In this document: piece after piece, positions 17,519 to 26,575 of the stretch
How positions within the stretch are numbered: the stretch's first letter is position 1
Layout: the number at the start of each line of letters is the position of its first letter
Assembly (NCBI RefSeq): GCF_029223255.1
Contig: NZ_JARHUC010000004.1
Coordinates: 372,001-436,000 of the forward strand
Origin: Albimonas marina
Lineage (GTDB): Bacteria; Pseudomonadota; Alphaproteobacteria; Rhodobacterales; Rhodobacteraceae
Direction: 5' to 3'
DNA: 64,000 nucleotides
The notes under the pieces: generated by a model
Database searches by the model: none
Told to the model about the DNA's origin: nothing
What the model saw: only the letters and a program-made list of their open reading frames with translations
Made by a program: the position numbers and the translations under genes

Positions 17519-19240
17519 TCACTCTCCGGCCGGGGTCACGACCTGGGGGTAGTTGCGCACGTGCTGGCGCAGCACCTCGTCCTTCGGCCCGAAGGCCTTC
17601 CGCACCCCGTCCTCCATCATCAGGATCAGGTCGCAGTGCTGGATGGCGGCGGGGCGGTGGGCCATGATGATGACGGACCGGCCGCGCGCCTTGATGTCCA
17701 CGATCGCGCGGTTCAGCGCGTCGGAGCCGGCGGCGTCGAGGTTCGAGTTCGGCTCGTCCAGCACCACCACGGCCGGGTCGCCGTAGAGCGCGCGGGCGAG
17801 CCCGATGCGCTGGCGCTGCCCGCCCGAGAGCTTGCCGCCCCCCGCCGCCACCTGGAAGTCGTAGCCGCCGGGCAGGCCGAGGATCATCTCGTGCGCGCCG
17901 GCGCGCTTGGCGGCCAGCACCACGGCCTCGGCGTCGGGCTCCCCGGTCAGGCGGGCGATGTTCTCGGCCACGGTGCCGTCGAAGAGCGCGATCTCCTGCG
18001 GAAGATAGCCCACGTGGCGGCCCAGGTCCTCGTCGCCGTACTGCTCAAGCGCGGCGCCGTCGAGGCGGACGTTGCCCGCAGCCGGCTTCCAGATCCCCAC
18101 GATCGCCTTGGCCAGCGTCGACTTGCCCGAGGCCGACGGGCCGATCACGCCCATCGCCTGCCCCGGCTCCATGCGGAAGGAGACCATGCGGATCGCCGCG
18201 GTCTGCTCGCCCGGCGCCACCACCGTGACCTGCTGCGCCTCGAGGATCGAGCGCGGCTCGGGCAGCTTGGTGCGCACCTCGGGGGCGGGGGTCTTCTCGA
18301 GCAGCTCCGAGAGGGACTTCCACCCCTGCACGGCGCGCTGCACCAGCGCCCACTGGCCGATGGCCTGCTCGATGGGCGCGAGCGCGCGGCCCATCAGGAT
18401 CGAGCCCGCGATCATCGAGCCGGGCGACAGCTCCCCCTGGATCGCCAGCCACGCGCCCGCGCCCAGCATCAGCGACTGCAGGAAGAAGCGCAGGGTCTTG
18501 GAGGCGGTCGAGAAGCCGCCGGTGCGGTCGGAGGCCTGGATCGTCGTCTCCAGGCTGCGCCCGCGCAGCTTCTGCCAGCGCTCGAGCACCGAGCGGCGCA
18601 TCCCCAGGCCCTGCACCGTCTCCCCCTGGGAGCGGACGGCCTCGGTGAAGCCCTCGGACTGGGCGGAGGCGACGTTGGCGTCGATCTGCAGCTTCTTGGA
18701 GAAGATCTGGTTCAACCAGGTCAGGCAGACCAGGATCAGGCCGCCGCCGATGGCGATGCAGCCCAGGATCCAGTGGAAGGTGAAGATCGCGGCCAGGAAC
18801 ACCGGCGTCCACGGCATGTCGAAGACCGCGAAGGGCGCGGGGCCCGACAGCAGACGCTGGATGGACTCGAGGTCGCGCAGCCCCGTGGCGGGGCGCGCCC
18901 GCTCCACCGGGCTGACCGAGCGGCGCAGGATCGCCTCGAACACCCGGTTGTCGAGCCGGGCCTGGAAGCGCGCGCCGGCCCGCGCCAGCACCCGGCCGCG
19001 GGCGTAGTCGAGCACGCCCATCATCAGGAACAAGAAGCCCATGATGACGATCAGCGCCAGCAGCGTCGCCTCGGAGCGCGAGCTGAGCACCCGGTCGTAG
19101 ACCTGGAGCATGAAGATCGGCCCGGTCAGCATCAGCAGGTTCACGAAGAAGCTGAAGATCGCCACCGAGAGGAACAGCATCCGTCCCTCGCGCAGGACCG
19201 AGCGCAACTCGTCCCGACCGCTCTCCGTCTTTCCTCGCAC
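17519..19240 (-). CDS. Type I secretion ABC exporter (PrtD/PrsD-like)
   Basis: 573 residues. The N-terminal membrane domain (about 20-310) has the helices expected for PrtD-type half-transporters, and there is no C39 peptidase or C39-like domain. The ATPase domain shows Walker A GPSASGKS (367-374), the signature LSGGQ (471-475), Walker B VVVLDEP (491-497) and the switch histidine in [10 protein letters not shown]. It energises one-step export of unfolded RTX-type substrates from the cytoplasm. It is the first gene of the pair with the HlyD-like adaptor. The RTX protein at 823-1557 is a plausible client, since no substrate gene is adjacent. Confidence 0.94.
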   Translation of the reverse strand: MRGKTESGRDELRSVLREGRMLFLSVAIFSFFVNLLMLTGPIFMLQVYDRVLSSRSEATLLALIVIMGFLFLMMGVLDYARGRVLARAGARFQARLDNRVFEAILRRSVSPVERARPATGLRDLESIQRLLSGPAPFAVFDMPWTPVFLAAIFTFHWILGCIAIGGGLILVCLTWLNQIFSKKLQIDANVASAQSEGFTEAVRSQGETVQGLGMRRSVLERWQKLRGRSLETTIQASDRTGGFSTASKTLRFFLQSLMLGAGAWLAIQGELSPGSMIAGSILMGRALAPIEQAIGQWALVQRAVQGWKSLSELLEKTPAPEVRTKLPEPRSILEAQQVTVVAPGEQTAAIRMVSFRMEPGQAMGVIGPSASGKSTLAKAIVGIWKPAAGNVRLDGAALEQYGDEDLGRHVGYLPQEIALFDGTVAENIARLTGEPDAEAVVLAAKRAGAHEMILGLPGGYDFQVAAGGGKLSGGQRQRIGLARALYGDPAVVVLDEPNSNLDAAGSDALNRAIVDIKARGRSVIIMAHRPAAIQHCDLILMMEDGVRKAFGPKDEVLRQHVRNYPQVVTPAGE

Positions 19241-19594
19241 CCTGGCCCCCGGACATCAGGATACCGCAGGCGTCCCCCGCGCTGCGGATGATACGTCTCA
19301 AGTCTCGTCCCCCGCGGGGAGGCCCGCGGAGGGTTGGCCGCGGGCCTCCCCCGCAGCCGGCGCCCCGCGGGTTTAACCGCAGGCCGTTCCCTGCGGGTTC
19401 ATCCACGCAGGACCCGTGTCTTACGCCCCGCGATCCGGCCGCGCCAGCGGACAGATGGACCGTCTGCCGGGGATTTGAACCGATTCCCGGCCCGGCGATA
19501 CCCCTTGTCGCGCACAGGACACAATGAAAGGCGCCCTGACGATGGGCCCCGGCGAATCTTCCGCTGCGATTGCGAAGCGCTTCCGGCTGCTCTA
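19241..19594. other. Divergent regulatory region with a GC hairpin
   Basis: About 350 bases between the divergent ABC exporter and mlaA genes. A long hairpin lies at 19314-19354 (16-bp arms, one bulged C), followed by several GCGGGTT/AACCGC half-sites (19365-19405). No T run, so these are more likely regulatory than terminators. No gene is supported. Confidence 0.45.
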
Positions 19595-20425
19595 ATGCCG
19601 GACTCGCCCGCATTGCGCCGCACCCTGTCAGAATCGAGATCCGTCTTGACCGAAACCTCCGCCAGGGCCTTCGAGTCCGCCCCCGTCCGTTCCCGCGGCC
19701 GCCGGCGCGCGCTGCTCGCGATCGCCGCCGCCGTTCTCGTCGCCGGCTGCGCGTCGAGCGAACCGGTCGAGCCGGGCGGCATCGCCGACCCCTACGAGTC
19801 GACGAACCGCCAGATCCACGAATTCAACAAGGGCTGGGACACGGTGCTGCTGCGACCGGCCAGCCGCGTCTACGACCTGGCCATGCCGGGCCTGGGCGAC
19901 CTGCTGCTGACCAACGCGGTCAATTTCCTGCGCATGCCGATGAACTTCATCAACCACACCGCGCAGGGCGATTTCGAGCAGGCCGGCGCCGACGTGCTGC
20001 GCACCGGCATCAACCTGGTGATGGGCCTGGGCGTGCTGGACCCCGCGACCGAGTTCGGCCTGCCGCAGGAGGAGACCGACATCGGCGAGACGCTCGCCGT
20101 CTGGGGCGTCGCCGAGGGGCCCTATGTCGAGCTTCCGCTGCTGGGCCCGGCGACCGCGCGCGACGGCTTCGGCCGCGTGGCCGAGATCGTGCTGGACCCG
20201 TTCGGCTTCTTCACCGGCTACGACGCCCTGGTGACCGCGCGGCGCGGCCTGGCCGTGGGCAACATCGCCCGCATCCGCGCCGAAAACACGCAGGTGATCG
20301 ACCAGGCCTTGTACGAGAGCGAAGACAGCTACGTCACCACTCGGGCGGGCTACGTCCAGTATCGCCGCCGGAAAGTGGCGGGCGGGGCGACGGAAGAAGC
20401 CCTGACGGACGTGTTCGCCGAGTGA
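19595..20425 (+). CDS. mlaA: Outer-membrane lipoprotein MlaA (VacJ)
   Basis: 276 residues from ATG 19595. A lipoprotein signal ends in LVAGC (C52); then DPYESTNRQIHEFNKGWD opens the VacJ domain, with NFLRMPMNFINHTAQGDFEQAG, FGLPQEETDIGETLAVWGV and GPYVELPLLGPATARDGFGR. MlaA removes mislocalised phospholipids from the outer leaflet of the outer membrane and passes them to MlaC. The start is uncertain: the leader before the lipobox is long for ATG 19595, and a TTG near 19648 would give a more typical signal peptide. mlaC follows after 70 bases; mlaFED is not in the window. Confidence 0.93.
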   Translation: MPDSPALRRTLSESRSVLTETSARAFESAPVRSRGRRRALLAIAAAVLVAGCASSEPVEPGGIADPYESTNRQIHEFNKGWDTVLLRPASRVYDLAMPGLGDLLLTNAVNFLRMPMNFINHTAQGDFEQAGADVLRTGINLVMGLGVLDPATEFGLPQEETDIGETLAVWGVAEGPYVELPLLGPATARDGFGRVAEIVLDPFGFFTGYDALVTARRGLAVGNIARIRAENTQVIDQALYESEDSYVTTRAGYVQYRRRKVAGGATEEALTDVFAE

Positions 20426-20495
20426 GATCTCTCCGCGCGCCCAACGCTCCTTGGGGGAGGGGCAGGGCGCGCGCAACCGCAAACGGGGTGATGCG

Positions 20496-21125
20496 ATGAC
20501 ACCGAACCGACGCGACTTTCTGAAGACGACCCTGGCCGGCGGCGTGGCCGCGCTGGCGGTCTCGACCCTGCTGCCCGGCGCCGCGCGCGCGCTCGAGGTC
20601 GACCAGGCCCGCAGCTTCATCGAGAAGGTGGTGGCCGAGATCACCACCCTGATCCAGTCCGGCAAGAGCGCCGACGCCCAGCGCGCCGAGTTCTCGGAGA
20701 TCTTCCGCCGCAACGCCGCGGTGCCCCAGATCACCCGCTTCGTGATGGGCCAGACCTGGCGCGACATGAGCGACGCCCAGAAGGCCAAGGCCGAGGACGC
20801 GCTGGTCAGCTACGTCGGCCGCGTCTACGCGGGCCTGCTGTCGGACTACCAGGGCCAGACGCTCGAGGTGGTGGCGGCCAAGGACTTCGGCGGCAAGGGC
20901 GTGCTGGTGACCAGCAGGGCCAAGGGCGCGAAGGTCGACGACTCGACGGTCGAGTGGCAGGTCTCCGACCGCGGCGGCAAGGTGCAGGTGGTCGACGTGG
21001 TCGCCGAGGGCGTGTCGCTGCTGCAGACCCAGCGGCAGGAGTTCGCGGCGATGATCGACAAGCGCAACGGCGACGTCGACCGCTTCCTCGACGACCTCGC
21101 CGCCGGCCGCGTCGCCGAGGGCTGA
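20496..21125 (+). CDS. mlaC: Phospholipid-binding protein MlaC (Ttg2D family)
   Basis: 209 residues. The N-terminus, MTPNRRDFLKTTLAGGVAAL, has a twin-arginine motif (RRDFLK) followed by a hydrophobic stretch and AARA cleavage site, so export may be by Tat. The MlaC domain includes FSEIFRRNAAVPQITRFVMGQTWRDMS and VSDRGGKVQVVDVVAEGVSLLQTQRQEF. It shuttles phospholipids across the periplasm between MlaA and the inner-membrane MlaFEDB transporter. ATG 20496 follows a GGGGTGAT-like site. It forms an operon with mlaA and ends at a strong terminator. Confidence 0.94.
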   Translation: MTPNRRDFLKTTLAGGVAALAVSTLLPGAARALEVDQARSFIEKVVAEITTLIQSGKSADAQRAEFSEIFRRNAAVPQITRFVMGQTWRDMSDAQKAKAEDALVSYVGRVYAGLLSDYQGQTLEVVAAKDFGGKGVLVTSRAKGAKVDDSTVEWQVSDRGGKVQVVDVVAEGVSLLQTQRQEFAAMIDKRNGDVDRFLDDLAAGRVAEG

Positions 21126-21157
21126 GACCCCGGGGACCATCCGCCCCCCTCCAGATG

Positions 21158-21190
21158 AAACGGCGCGCCGGTCCCCCCGGCGCGCCGTTT
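21158..21190 (+). terminator. Bidirectional terminator between mlaC and the esterase
   Basis: A 14-bp perfect stem (21158-21171 with 21177-21190) ending in TTTTCC on the plus strand and in TTTCATCT on the minus strand. It is shared by convergent genes. Its GGCGCGCC core recurs in the terminator at 24584. Confidence 0.88.
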
Positions 21191-21254
21191 TCCATTTGAA
21201 CGCTCCAGACGCCGCCCGAGCGCTACCCGGGGCCTCCCGGGCCGGGCGCCGCCC

Positions 21255-22259
21255 TCAGCCCGGCTCGCGCAGGTCCGGCCGCTCGCCCTTCCCGAGCGCC
21301 CGCAGGCTCTCGACGATGCGGTCGAAGGCGAGGCCGGCCTGCGCCGAGGCGTGGCGGGCGCGCAGGAAGCCGTGGGTCAGGCCCGGCTCCTCCACCGACA
21401 TCGCCCGCCCCCCGACCGCGAGGATGCGGTCGCGGTAGTCCTTGCCGTCGTCGGCCAGCGGATCGCATTGCGCGTTGATGCACACCGTCATCGGCAGGTC
21501 CGAGAAGTCGGGGTCGCGCAGCGGGTAGGCGCGGGGATCGTCGTCGGGCACCAGGCTCATGTCCCGCTGGGTCGCGTAGAACGCCCGGTCCGCCTTCGAC
21601 AGCAGCGGCGCGTCCGCGTGCAGGGCGAAGCTGCCCCGCGTGGGGTCCCCGCCCAGCGAGGGATAGATCAGCACCTGGCCGACCGGCGTGCCCGGCCGCC
21701 CGCGGGAGGCATGGACCACCGCCGCCGCCAGCGTGCCCCCGGCGCTGTCGCCCGAGATCACGATGGGCCGTCCGCCCGCGCCCTCGCCCGCCGCCCATTC
21801 CCAGGCGGCGAAGGCGTCCTCGAAGAAGGCCGGGTGCTGGAACTCCGGCGCCATGCGGTAGTCGACCGAGACCAGCTCGTAGCCCGTCCGGTCCGCCATC
21901 TCGGCGCAGATGTCGTCGTGGCTGTCGAGCCCGCCCACCACGAAGCCCCCGCCGTGGAGGTAGAGGATGAAGGCCGCGCCGGGCCCCGAGGCGGGCGTGT
22001 AGCGCCGCATCGGGATCGGGCCGCGGGGGCCGTCGACCGAGAAGTCCTCGACCGCGATCCCCTCGGGCCGGCCGTTGTGCCAGTAGCGGCAGTTGGCGTC
22101 GTAGGCGGCGCGGCGGCTGGCGGCCGTCTGCTCGCCCGTCACCGCCGAGTTGCGCCGGCTGGTCTCGACGAAGGCGCGGGTGTCTGCCTCCAGGATCCAG
22201 TCGTAGTCGGGGCCCGTTCCGGTCCCCGTCGCGCGCGTGCGGCCGGCGTCTCCGTCCAT
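21255..22259 (-). CDS. Alpha/beta hydrolase, HSL (hormone-sensitive lipase) type esterase
   Basis: 334 residues, with ATG 22259 preceded by GGGAGGATTT. The oxyanion-hole motif is HGGG (102-105), the nucleophile S172 is in GDSAGG, the acid D266 is in CDPLADD, and the histidine H296 is in THGF, so the full catalytic triad is present. It hydrolyses short-chain esters or amides of small carboxylic acids in the cytoplasm; the natural substrate is unknown. It is divergent from the HDAC-like amidohydrolase and convergent with mlaC. Confidence 0.92.
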   Translation of the reverse strand: MDGDAGRTRATGTGTGPDYDWILEADTRAFVETSRRNSAVTGEQTAASRRAAYDANCRYWHNGRPEGIAVEDFSVDGPRGPIPMRRYTPASGPGAAFILYLHGGGFVVGGLDSHDDICAEMADRTGYELVSVDYRMAPEFQHPAFFEDAFAAWEWAAGEGAGGRPIVISGDSAGGTLAAAVVHASRGRPGTPVGQVLIYPSLGGDPTRGSFALHADAPLLSKADRAFYATQRDMSLVPDDDPRAYPLRDPDFSDLPMTVCINAQCDPLADDGKDYRDRILAVGGRAMSVEEPGLTHGFLRARHASAQAGLAFDRIVESLRALGKGERPDLREPG

Positions 22260-22438
22260 GGCGAAATCCTCCCGTCGCCGGCCTCTTGGGTCGCGGGCCG
22301 GTCCTGCGCGATCCTTGCGCCGACCGGCCGGCAAGACAACATGTTTGCAGGGTGGGGCGCGCTCCCGCCCCCGCGCCGGCCCCGACGCGCCGGGCGGCGG
22401 ACGCGAGGTTCCGCTTTCCGTTGCGCCCTCCGCGGGTC

Positions 22439-22444
22439 TAGGGT
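22439..22444 (+). promoter_or_regulatory. Candidate -10 box (TAGGGT) of the HDAC-like gene
   Basis: TAGGGTCGC followed by GCGCCAGAAC closely resembles the sequence ahead of the aldehyde dehydrogenase at 24753. It sits about 30 bases before the start codon, the expected place for a -10 and transcription start. Confidence 0.4.
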
Positions 22445-22476
22445 CGCCGCGCCAGAACAAGGAGGACCGAGTCCCC

Positions 22477-23526
22477 ATGGAGTGCGTGTTCGACGCCCGC
22501 CAGATCGCCCACGATCCGCAGACCTTCCTCGTCGCAGGCCGCCTGCGCCCCAGCCCCGAGCAGCCCCGCCGGGCCGAGGTGCTTCTGAACGGCGCGACCG
22601 CCGCGGGGCTCGAGGTGATCGCGCCCGCCGACTACGGCCGCGGCCCGATCGCGGCGGTGCATACGGCGGAATACCTGGAGTTCCTCGAGACCATCCACGC
22701 CCGCTGGTCGGCGCTGCCCGACGCCAACGCCGAGGTGGTGCCCAACGTGCATCCCGACCGGCGCGCGGCCTCCTACCCGTCCTCGCCCGTGGGGCTCGCG
22801 GGCTGGCACCTGCAGGACACCGCCTGCCCCGTCGGCGCCGCGACCTGGGAGTCGGCCTACTGGTCGGCCCAGACCGCGCTGACCGCGACCGAGCTGGTGA
22901 TGGAGGGCGAGCGGTCGGTCTACGCGCTGTGCCGCCCGCCGGGGCACCATGCGCTGGCCGACGCGGCGGGCGGGTTCTGCTTCCTCGCCAACTCCGCCAT
23001 CGCGGCGCAGCGGCTGCGGGACGCGGGGCGGCGGGTGACGATCCTCGACGTCGACGTGCACCACGGCAACGGCACCCAGTCGATCTTCTACGACCGCGGC
23101 GACGTGCTGACCGTCTCGATCCACTGCGACCCCTCGGTGTTCTACCCGTTCTTCTGGGGCCACGCCTCCGAGCGCGGGATCGGCCAGGGCGAGGGCTGCA
23201 ACCTGAACCTGCCGCTGGCGCGCGGCACGAGCGACGACGGCTTCCTCGAGGCGCTGGAGGCCGCCTTCCGGCGCATCCGCGCCTTCGGGACCGACGCGCT
23301 GGTGGTGGCGCTGGGCCTCGACGCCTACGAGGGCGACCCGCTGGCGGGCCTGGGCGTGACCACGCCGGGCTTCGCGCGCATCGGCGAGGCCATCGGCAAG
23401 CTCGGCCTGCCGACCGTCCTGGTGCAGGAGGGCGGCTACCTGTCGGAGGAGCTCGGCCAGAACCTGACCAGCTTCCTCGGCGGCTTCGGGACCGGCGCCG
23501 CGGCGACCGGCCGGGTGGAGGTTTGA
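22477..23526 (+). CDS. Histone-deacetylase-family amidohydrolase (acetylpolyamine aminohydrolase-like)
   Basis: 349 residues. The zinc hydrolase fold of the arginase/HDAC superfamily is shown by RPPGHHA (tandem H157/H158), DVDVHHGNGTQ with Zn ligands D193 and H195, the third ligand D282 in GLDAYEGD, and EGGYL with the transition-state tyrosine. The N-terminal DARQIAHDPQTFLVAGRLRP resembles acetylpolyamine amidohydrolases more than protein deacetylases. It probably removes acetyl groups from acetylated polyamines or related amines in the cytoplasm. AAGGAGG precedes the ATG at 22477. The nearby aldehyde dehydrogenase could act in the same amine catabolism, but that is inference. Confidence 0.92.
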   Translation: MECVFDARQIAHDPQTFLVAGRLRPSPEQPRRAEVLLNGATAAGLEVIAPADYGRGPIAAVHTAEYLEFLETIHARWSALPDANAEVVPNVHPDRRAASYPSSPVGLAGWHLQDTACPVGAATWESAYWSAQTALTATELVMEGERSVYALCRPPGHHALADAAGGFCFLANSAIAAQRLRDAGRRVTILDVDVHHGNGTQSIFYDRGDVLTVSIHCDPSVFYPFFWGHASERGIGQGEGCNLNLPLARGTSDDGFLEALEAAFRRIRAFGTDALVVALGLDAYEGDPLAGLGVTTPGFARIGEAIGKLGLPTVLVQEGGYLSEELGQNLTSFLGGFGTGAAATGRVEV

Positions 23527-23570
23527 CGGCGCGGGGGCGGTCCGCTGCGGGGCGCCCCTGTCTGCGACGA

Positions 23571-23612
23571 CCCATTTCACGAAGGCCCGTTTCGCGACGC
23601 CCCCTTTCGCGA
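23571..23612. repeat. Imperfect ~15-bp tandem repeat
   Basis: Two and a half copies of a unit ending CCCNTTTCGCGA (23571-23582, 23583-23597, 23598-23612) in the gap after the HDAC-like gene. Low copy and imperfect. Confidence 0.5.
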
Positions 23613-23700
23613 CCCGACGTCCGCTTGATCCAGCGCAAGGCGCGGGTCGGGCGCACGGATTAACAATTCCCTGAAACAACGATCCGGGGAGAAGGATCAC

Positions 23701-24543
23701 ATGTCCATCAAGACCATCACCGTTTTCGTCGACGGCGGCCCGGCCTCCGACGCGCGGCTCTCCGCGGCCTGCGACATGGCCGGCAAGTACGGCGCCCACC
23801 TCGTCGCCGTCGCCTTCGCGCGCCAGTTCGACATGGGCGTCTACGCGATGCCCGGCGCCGAAATGGCCATGGACCTGAGCGCCATCGACACCGCCCGCGC
23901 CGAGGCCAAGGAGCTGGCCAAGAAGGCCGAGGCGAAGATGCAGGCGGCCGGCGTCTCGGCCGACGCGCGCTGGGCCTCGTCCATCGCCGCGGGCCTCGAG
24001 GAGACGGCCGCGCGCGCCGCGCGCCACTCCGACATCTCGATCGTCGGCCCCGCCGGCGGCGAGGGCCCGGCCGGCGAAGCCGCCGAGGCCGCCTTCGAGG
24101 GCGCGCTGTTCGGCTCGGGCCGCCCGGTGCTGATGCTGCCCGAGGGCTGGTCGAAGCCGGTGGGCACGAACGTCATGCTGGCCTGGGACGGCAGCCATGT
24201 CGCCGCCCGCGCCTTGCAGGACGCGATGCCCCTCATCAAGGCCGCAGGCAGCGTGACCATCGCCATCGTCGACCCGGAGCCCGGCGTCGACGGCACCGGC
24301 GAGGAGCCGGGCGCCGACATCGCCACCGTCATCGCCCGCCATGGCGTGAAGGTGGAGGTGAAGACCATCGCGCGCGCCGGCGCCTCGACCGCCGAGCGCC
24401 TGATGGCCACGGCCGGCGAGCTGGGCGCGGACCTGATGGTGATGGGCGGCTACGGCCACTCGCGCCTGCGGGAGGCGATCTTCTCCGGCGTCAGCCGCTC
24501 GGTGCTCGAGGCGCCGAACGTGCCGGTGCTGGTCTCGCACTGA
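23701..24543 (+). CDS. Tandem-domain universal stress protein
   Basis: 280 residues with two UspA-like domains. The first (about 1-150) starts KTITVFVDGG. The second (about 158-280) starts TNVMLAWDGSHVAARAL and ends with the nucleotide-binding type loop MVMGGYGHSRLREAIFSGVSRSVLEAPNVPVLVSH. The second domain keeps the G-x2-G spacing expected for ATP binding, while the first has only remnants. These cytoplasmic proteins are induced under starvation and stress; the specific role is unknown. GGGGAGAAGG lies just upstream of the ATG. It is monocistronic with a strong terminator. Confidence 0.92.
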   Translation: MSIKTITVFVDGGPASDARLSAACDMAGKYGAHLVAVAFARQFDMGVYAMPGAEMAMDLSAIDTARAEAKELAKKAEAKMQAAGVSADARWASSIAAGLEETAARAARHSDISIVGPAGGEGPAGEAAEAAFEGALFGSGRPVLMLPEGWSKPVGTNVMLAWDGSHVAARALQDAMPLIKAAGSVTIAIVDPEPGVDGTGEEPGADIATVIARHGVKVEVKTIARAGASTAERLMATAGELGADLMVMGGYGHSRLREAIFSGVSRSVLEAPNVPVLVSH

Positions 24544-24583
24544 GGCCGGCGGGGCCGGGGACGGCCCTTCGGGAGGAAACGGG

Positions 24584-24614
24584 AAACGGCGCGCCCTCGC
24601 GGGGCGCGCCGTTT
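24584..24614 (+). terminator. Terminator of the universal stress protein gene
   Basis: A 12-bp perfect stem (24584-24595 with 24603-24614) followed by TTTTCGTTT. The stem core is the same GGCGCGCC as in the mlaC terminator. Confidence 0.88.
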
Positions 24615-24752
24615 TCGTTTCGGCCGGGGGCGCGGGCGTCGCGCCGCCGCCGCGCGCCCCCGCCCGGACGGGGGCTCCCCGCCCGCCCGCCCTCGCCCCC
24701 GACCGGGCGGGAGCGCGCGGCGGCCCCTCTGGAGCCGGCGCGGGAGGGGGAG

Positions 24753-24758
24753 TAGGGT
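24753..24758 (+). promoter_or_regulatory. Candidate -10 box (TAGGGT) of the aldehyde dehydrogenase
   Basis: TAGGGTCGCGCCAGAAC is almost the same as the sequence 38 bases ahead of the HDAC-like start. It is 33 bases ahead of the start codon. Confidence 0.4.
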
Positions 24759-24790
24759 CGCGCCAGAACGCGACCACGGGAGGGTCCCCC

Positions 24791-26266
24791 ATGAACGTCC
24801 AGTCCCCGCTTTCCGCCGTCCGGCCCGCTTCGGACGGGGTGTTCCTCGACAACGCCTGGGTGCCCTCGCGGGCCGGCGAGACGCTGGAGACCTTCGCCCC
24901 CGGCGACGGCCGCGTGCTGGGCCGGATCGCGGCCGGCGGGGCCGAGGACGTGGACCGGGCGGTGCGCTCGGCCCGCAAGGCCTTCGACGAGGGCCCCTGG
25001 GGGCGGATGACCGCCTATGACCGCGGCCGGATCCTGATGCGCTTCTCGCGCATGGTCGAGGACCAGCACGAGGCGCTGGCCCTGCTGGAGAGCCAGGACA
25101 CCGGCAAGCCGATCCGCCAGGCCCGCGCCGACATCGCCGCCTGCGCGCGCTATTTCGAGTTCTACGCCGGCGCCGCCGACAAGCTGCACGGCGAGGCGAT
25201 CCCCACCATCCAGGGCGTGCTGGCGGTGGCCGAGCGGGTGCCCTTCGGCGTCACCGGCCACATCATCCCGTGGAACTATCCCGCGCAGATGTTCGGCCGC
25301 TCGGTCGGCGGGTCGCTGGCGGCGGGCAACGCCTGCGTGCTGAAGCCCGCCGAGGACGCCTGCCTGTCGCTGCTGCGCATGGCCGAGATGCTGGCCGAGG
25401 CCGGCCTGCCCGAGGGCGTGCTGAACGTGGTTCCGGGGCTGGGCCGCGTCGCGGGGGCGGCGCTGGCCGGCCATCCGGGCGTCGACTTCGTCTCCTTCAC
25501 CGGCTCCCCCGAGACCGGCGCGCAGGTGCAGATCGCCGCCGCCGCCCACCACGCCGGCTGCACGCTGGAGCTGGGCGGCAAGTCCCCCCAGATCGTGTTC
25601 GAGGACGCCGACCTCGACGCCGTGACCCCGGTGATCCTGAACGCGATCATCCAGAACTGCGGCCAGACCTGCTCGGCGGGCTCCCGCGCGCTGGTGCACG
25701 AGAGCCTGGCCGACGAGATGGCCGAGCGCCTCGCCGCCGGCTTCCGCGCCCTGCGCGCCGGCCCGCCCGAGGCGGACATGGACCTGGGCCCGGTCATCAA
25801 CCTGCGCCAGCGCGCCCGCGTCGAGGGCTTCTGCGAGCGCGCCGAGGCCGACGGCGTGACCCTGGCGGCGGCGGGCGAGATCGCGCCCGAGGCGCCCGAG
25901 GGCGGCTTCTACGTGCGCCCGCGCCTGTTCGCCCCCACGCCGAAGGACCACACCCTGGCGCGCGAGGAGGTCTTCGGCCCGGTGCTGGCGATGCTGACCT
26001 TCCGCGACGAGGCCGAGGCGGTGGCGATGGCCAACGGCACCGACTACGGGCTGGTGGCGGGGGTGTGGTCGACCGACGGCTCCCGCGCGCTGCGCGTCGC
26101 CCGCCGGATCCGCGCCGGCCAGGTCTTCGTCAACGCCTACGGCGCCGGCGGCGGCATCGAGCTGCCCTTCGGCGGCATGGGCAAGTCCGGCCACGGCCGC
26201 GAGAAGGGCTTCGAGGGCCTGCGCGAGTTCACCACCCTGCGCACCCTGGTGGTCAAGCACGGCTGA
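24791..26266 (+). CDS. NAD(P)+-dependent aldehyde dehydrogenase
   Basis: 491 residues, full length for the ALDH superfamily. It has the cofactor-binding IIPWNYP (158-164) and FTGSPETG, the general base E260 in LELGGKSP, and the nucleophile C294 in NCGQTCSAGSR. It also has the C-terminal EEVFGPVLAMLTF and PFGGMGKSGHGREKG. It is closest in character to betaine/gamma-aminobutyraldehyde type enzymes, but the exact substrate cannot be assigned. GGGAGGG precedes the ATG. The stand-alone gene is possibly expressed in parallel with the HDAC-like gene because of the similar upstream sequence. Confidence 0.94.
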   Translation: MNVQSPLSAVRPASDGVFLDNAWVPSRAGETLETFAPGDGRVLGRIAAGGAEDVDRAVRSARKAFDEGPWGRMTAYDRGRILMRFSRMVEDQHEALALLESQDTGKPIRQARADIAACARYFEFYAGAADKLHGEAIPTIQGVLAVAERVPFGVTGHIIPWNYPAQMFGRSVGGSLAAGNACVLKPAEDACLSLLRMAEMLAEAGLPEGVLNVVPGLGRVAGAALAGHPGVDFVSFTGSPETGAQVQIAAAAHHAGCTLELGGKSPQIVFEDADLDAVTPVILNAIIQNCGQTCSAGSRALVHESLADEMAERLAAGFRALRAGPPEADMDLGPVINLRQRARVEGFCERAEADGVTLAAAGEIAPEAPEGGFYVRPRLFAPTPKDHTLAREEVFGPVLAMLTFRDEAEAVAMANGTDYGLVAGVWSTDGSRALRVARRIRAGQVFVNAYGAGGGIELPFGGMGKSGHGREKGFEGLREFTTLRTLVVKHG

Positions 26267-26561
26267 GGCCCGAGCCCTGAGCCCTCTGCCGGGCGCCGTC
26301 CCCGCGGCGCCCGGTCCGAAGTCGGGGGCCGCGCGCCCTCGCCCCGCCGCCGTCGCGTCCCGGCGGACGGCGCAAGGTTTCTTTAAGATTTTCCGAGAAG
26401 ACTGGGCGAAACCGACTTGGCGGTCGAGGGCGCGTCCCGTGACGCGCCGGCCCGCGCCGGGATCGGTCCACGCGACGCGGCCTTCGCGCGCCGGAAGGGG
26501 CGCGCCGCTCGCGGGATCGTGCGCCGGGGGGATGAAAAACACCTGCGACCAACCGTTCCGG
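26267..26561. other. Intergenic region upstream of hemN
   Basis: No gene supported. A T-rich patch (26375-26395, TTTCTTTAAGATTTTCC) stands out in the GC-rich sequence and may be part of a promoter. Confidence 0.4.
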
Positions 26562-26575
26562 TTGATCCAGGTCAT
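26562..26575 (+). promoter_or_regulatory. Fnr/FnrL-like box upstream of hemN
   Basis: TTGATCCAGGTCAT matches the left half of the Fnr consensus TTGAT-N4-ATCAA fully and the right half in part (GTCA). It lies 61 bases before the start codon of an anaerobic heme gene, a classic Fnr target. It overlaps a CAACCG-ttc-CGGTTG palindrome (26550-26564). Confidence 0.55.

Noticed and set aside
15448-19291. Very long open frames on the plus strand across the type I secretion genes
   Set aside because: They are antisense to clear HlyD and PrtD homologues; long empty frames are expected at this GC content.
19465-19490. tRNA-like GGTTCAAATCC on the minus strand
   Set aside because: Stem pairing fails after two bases and no other tRNA arms are present.
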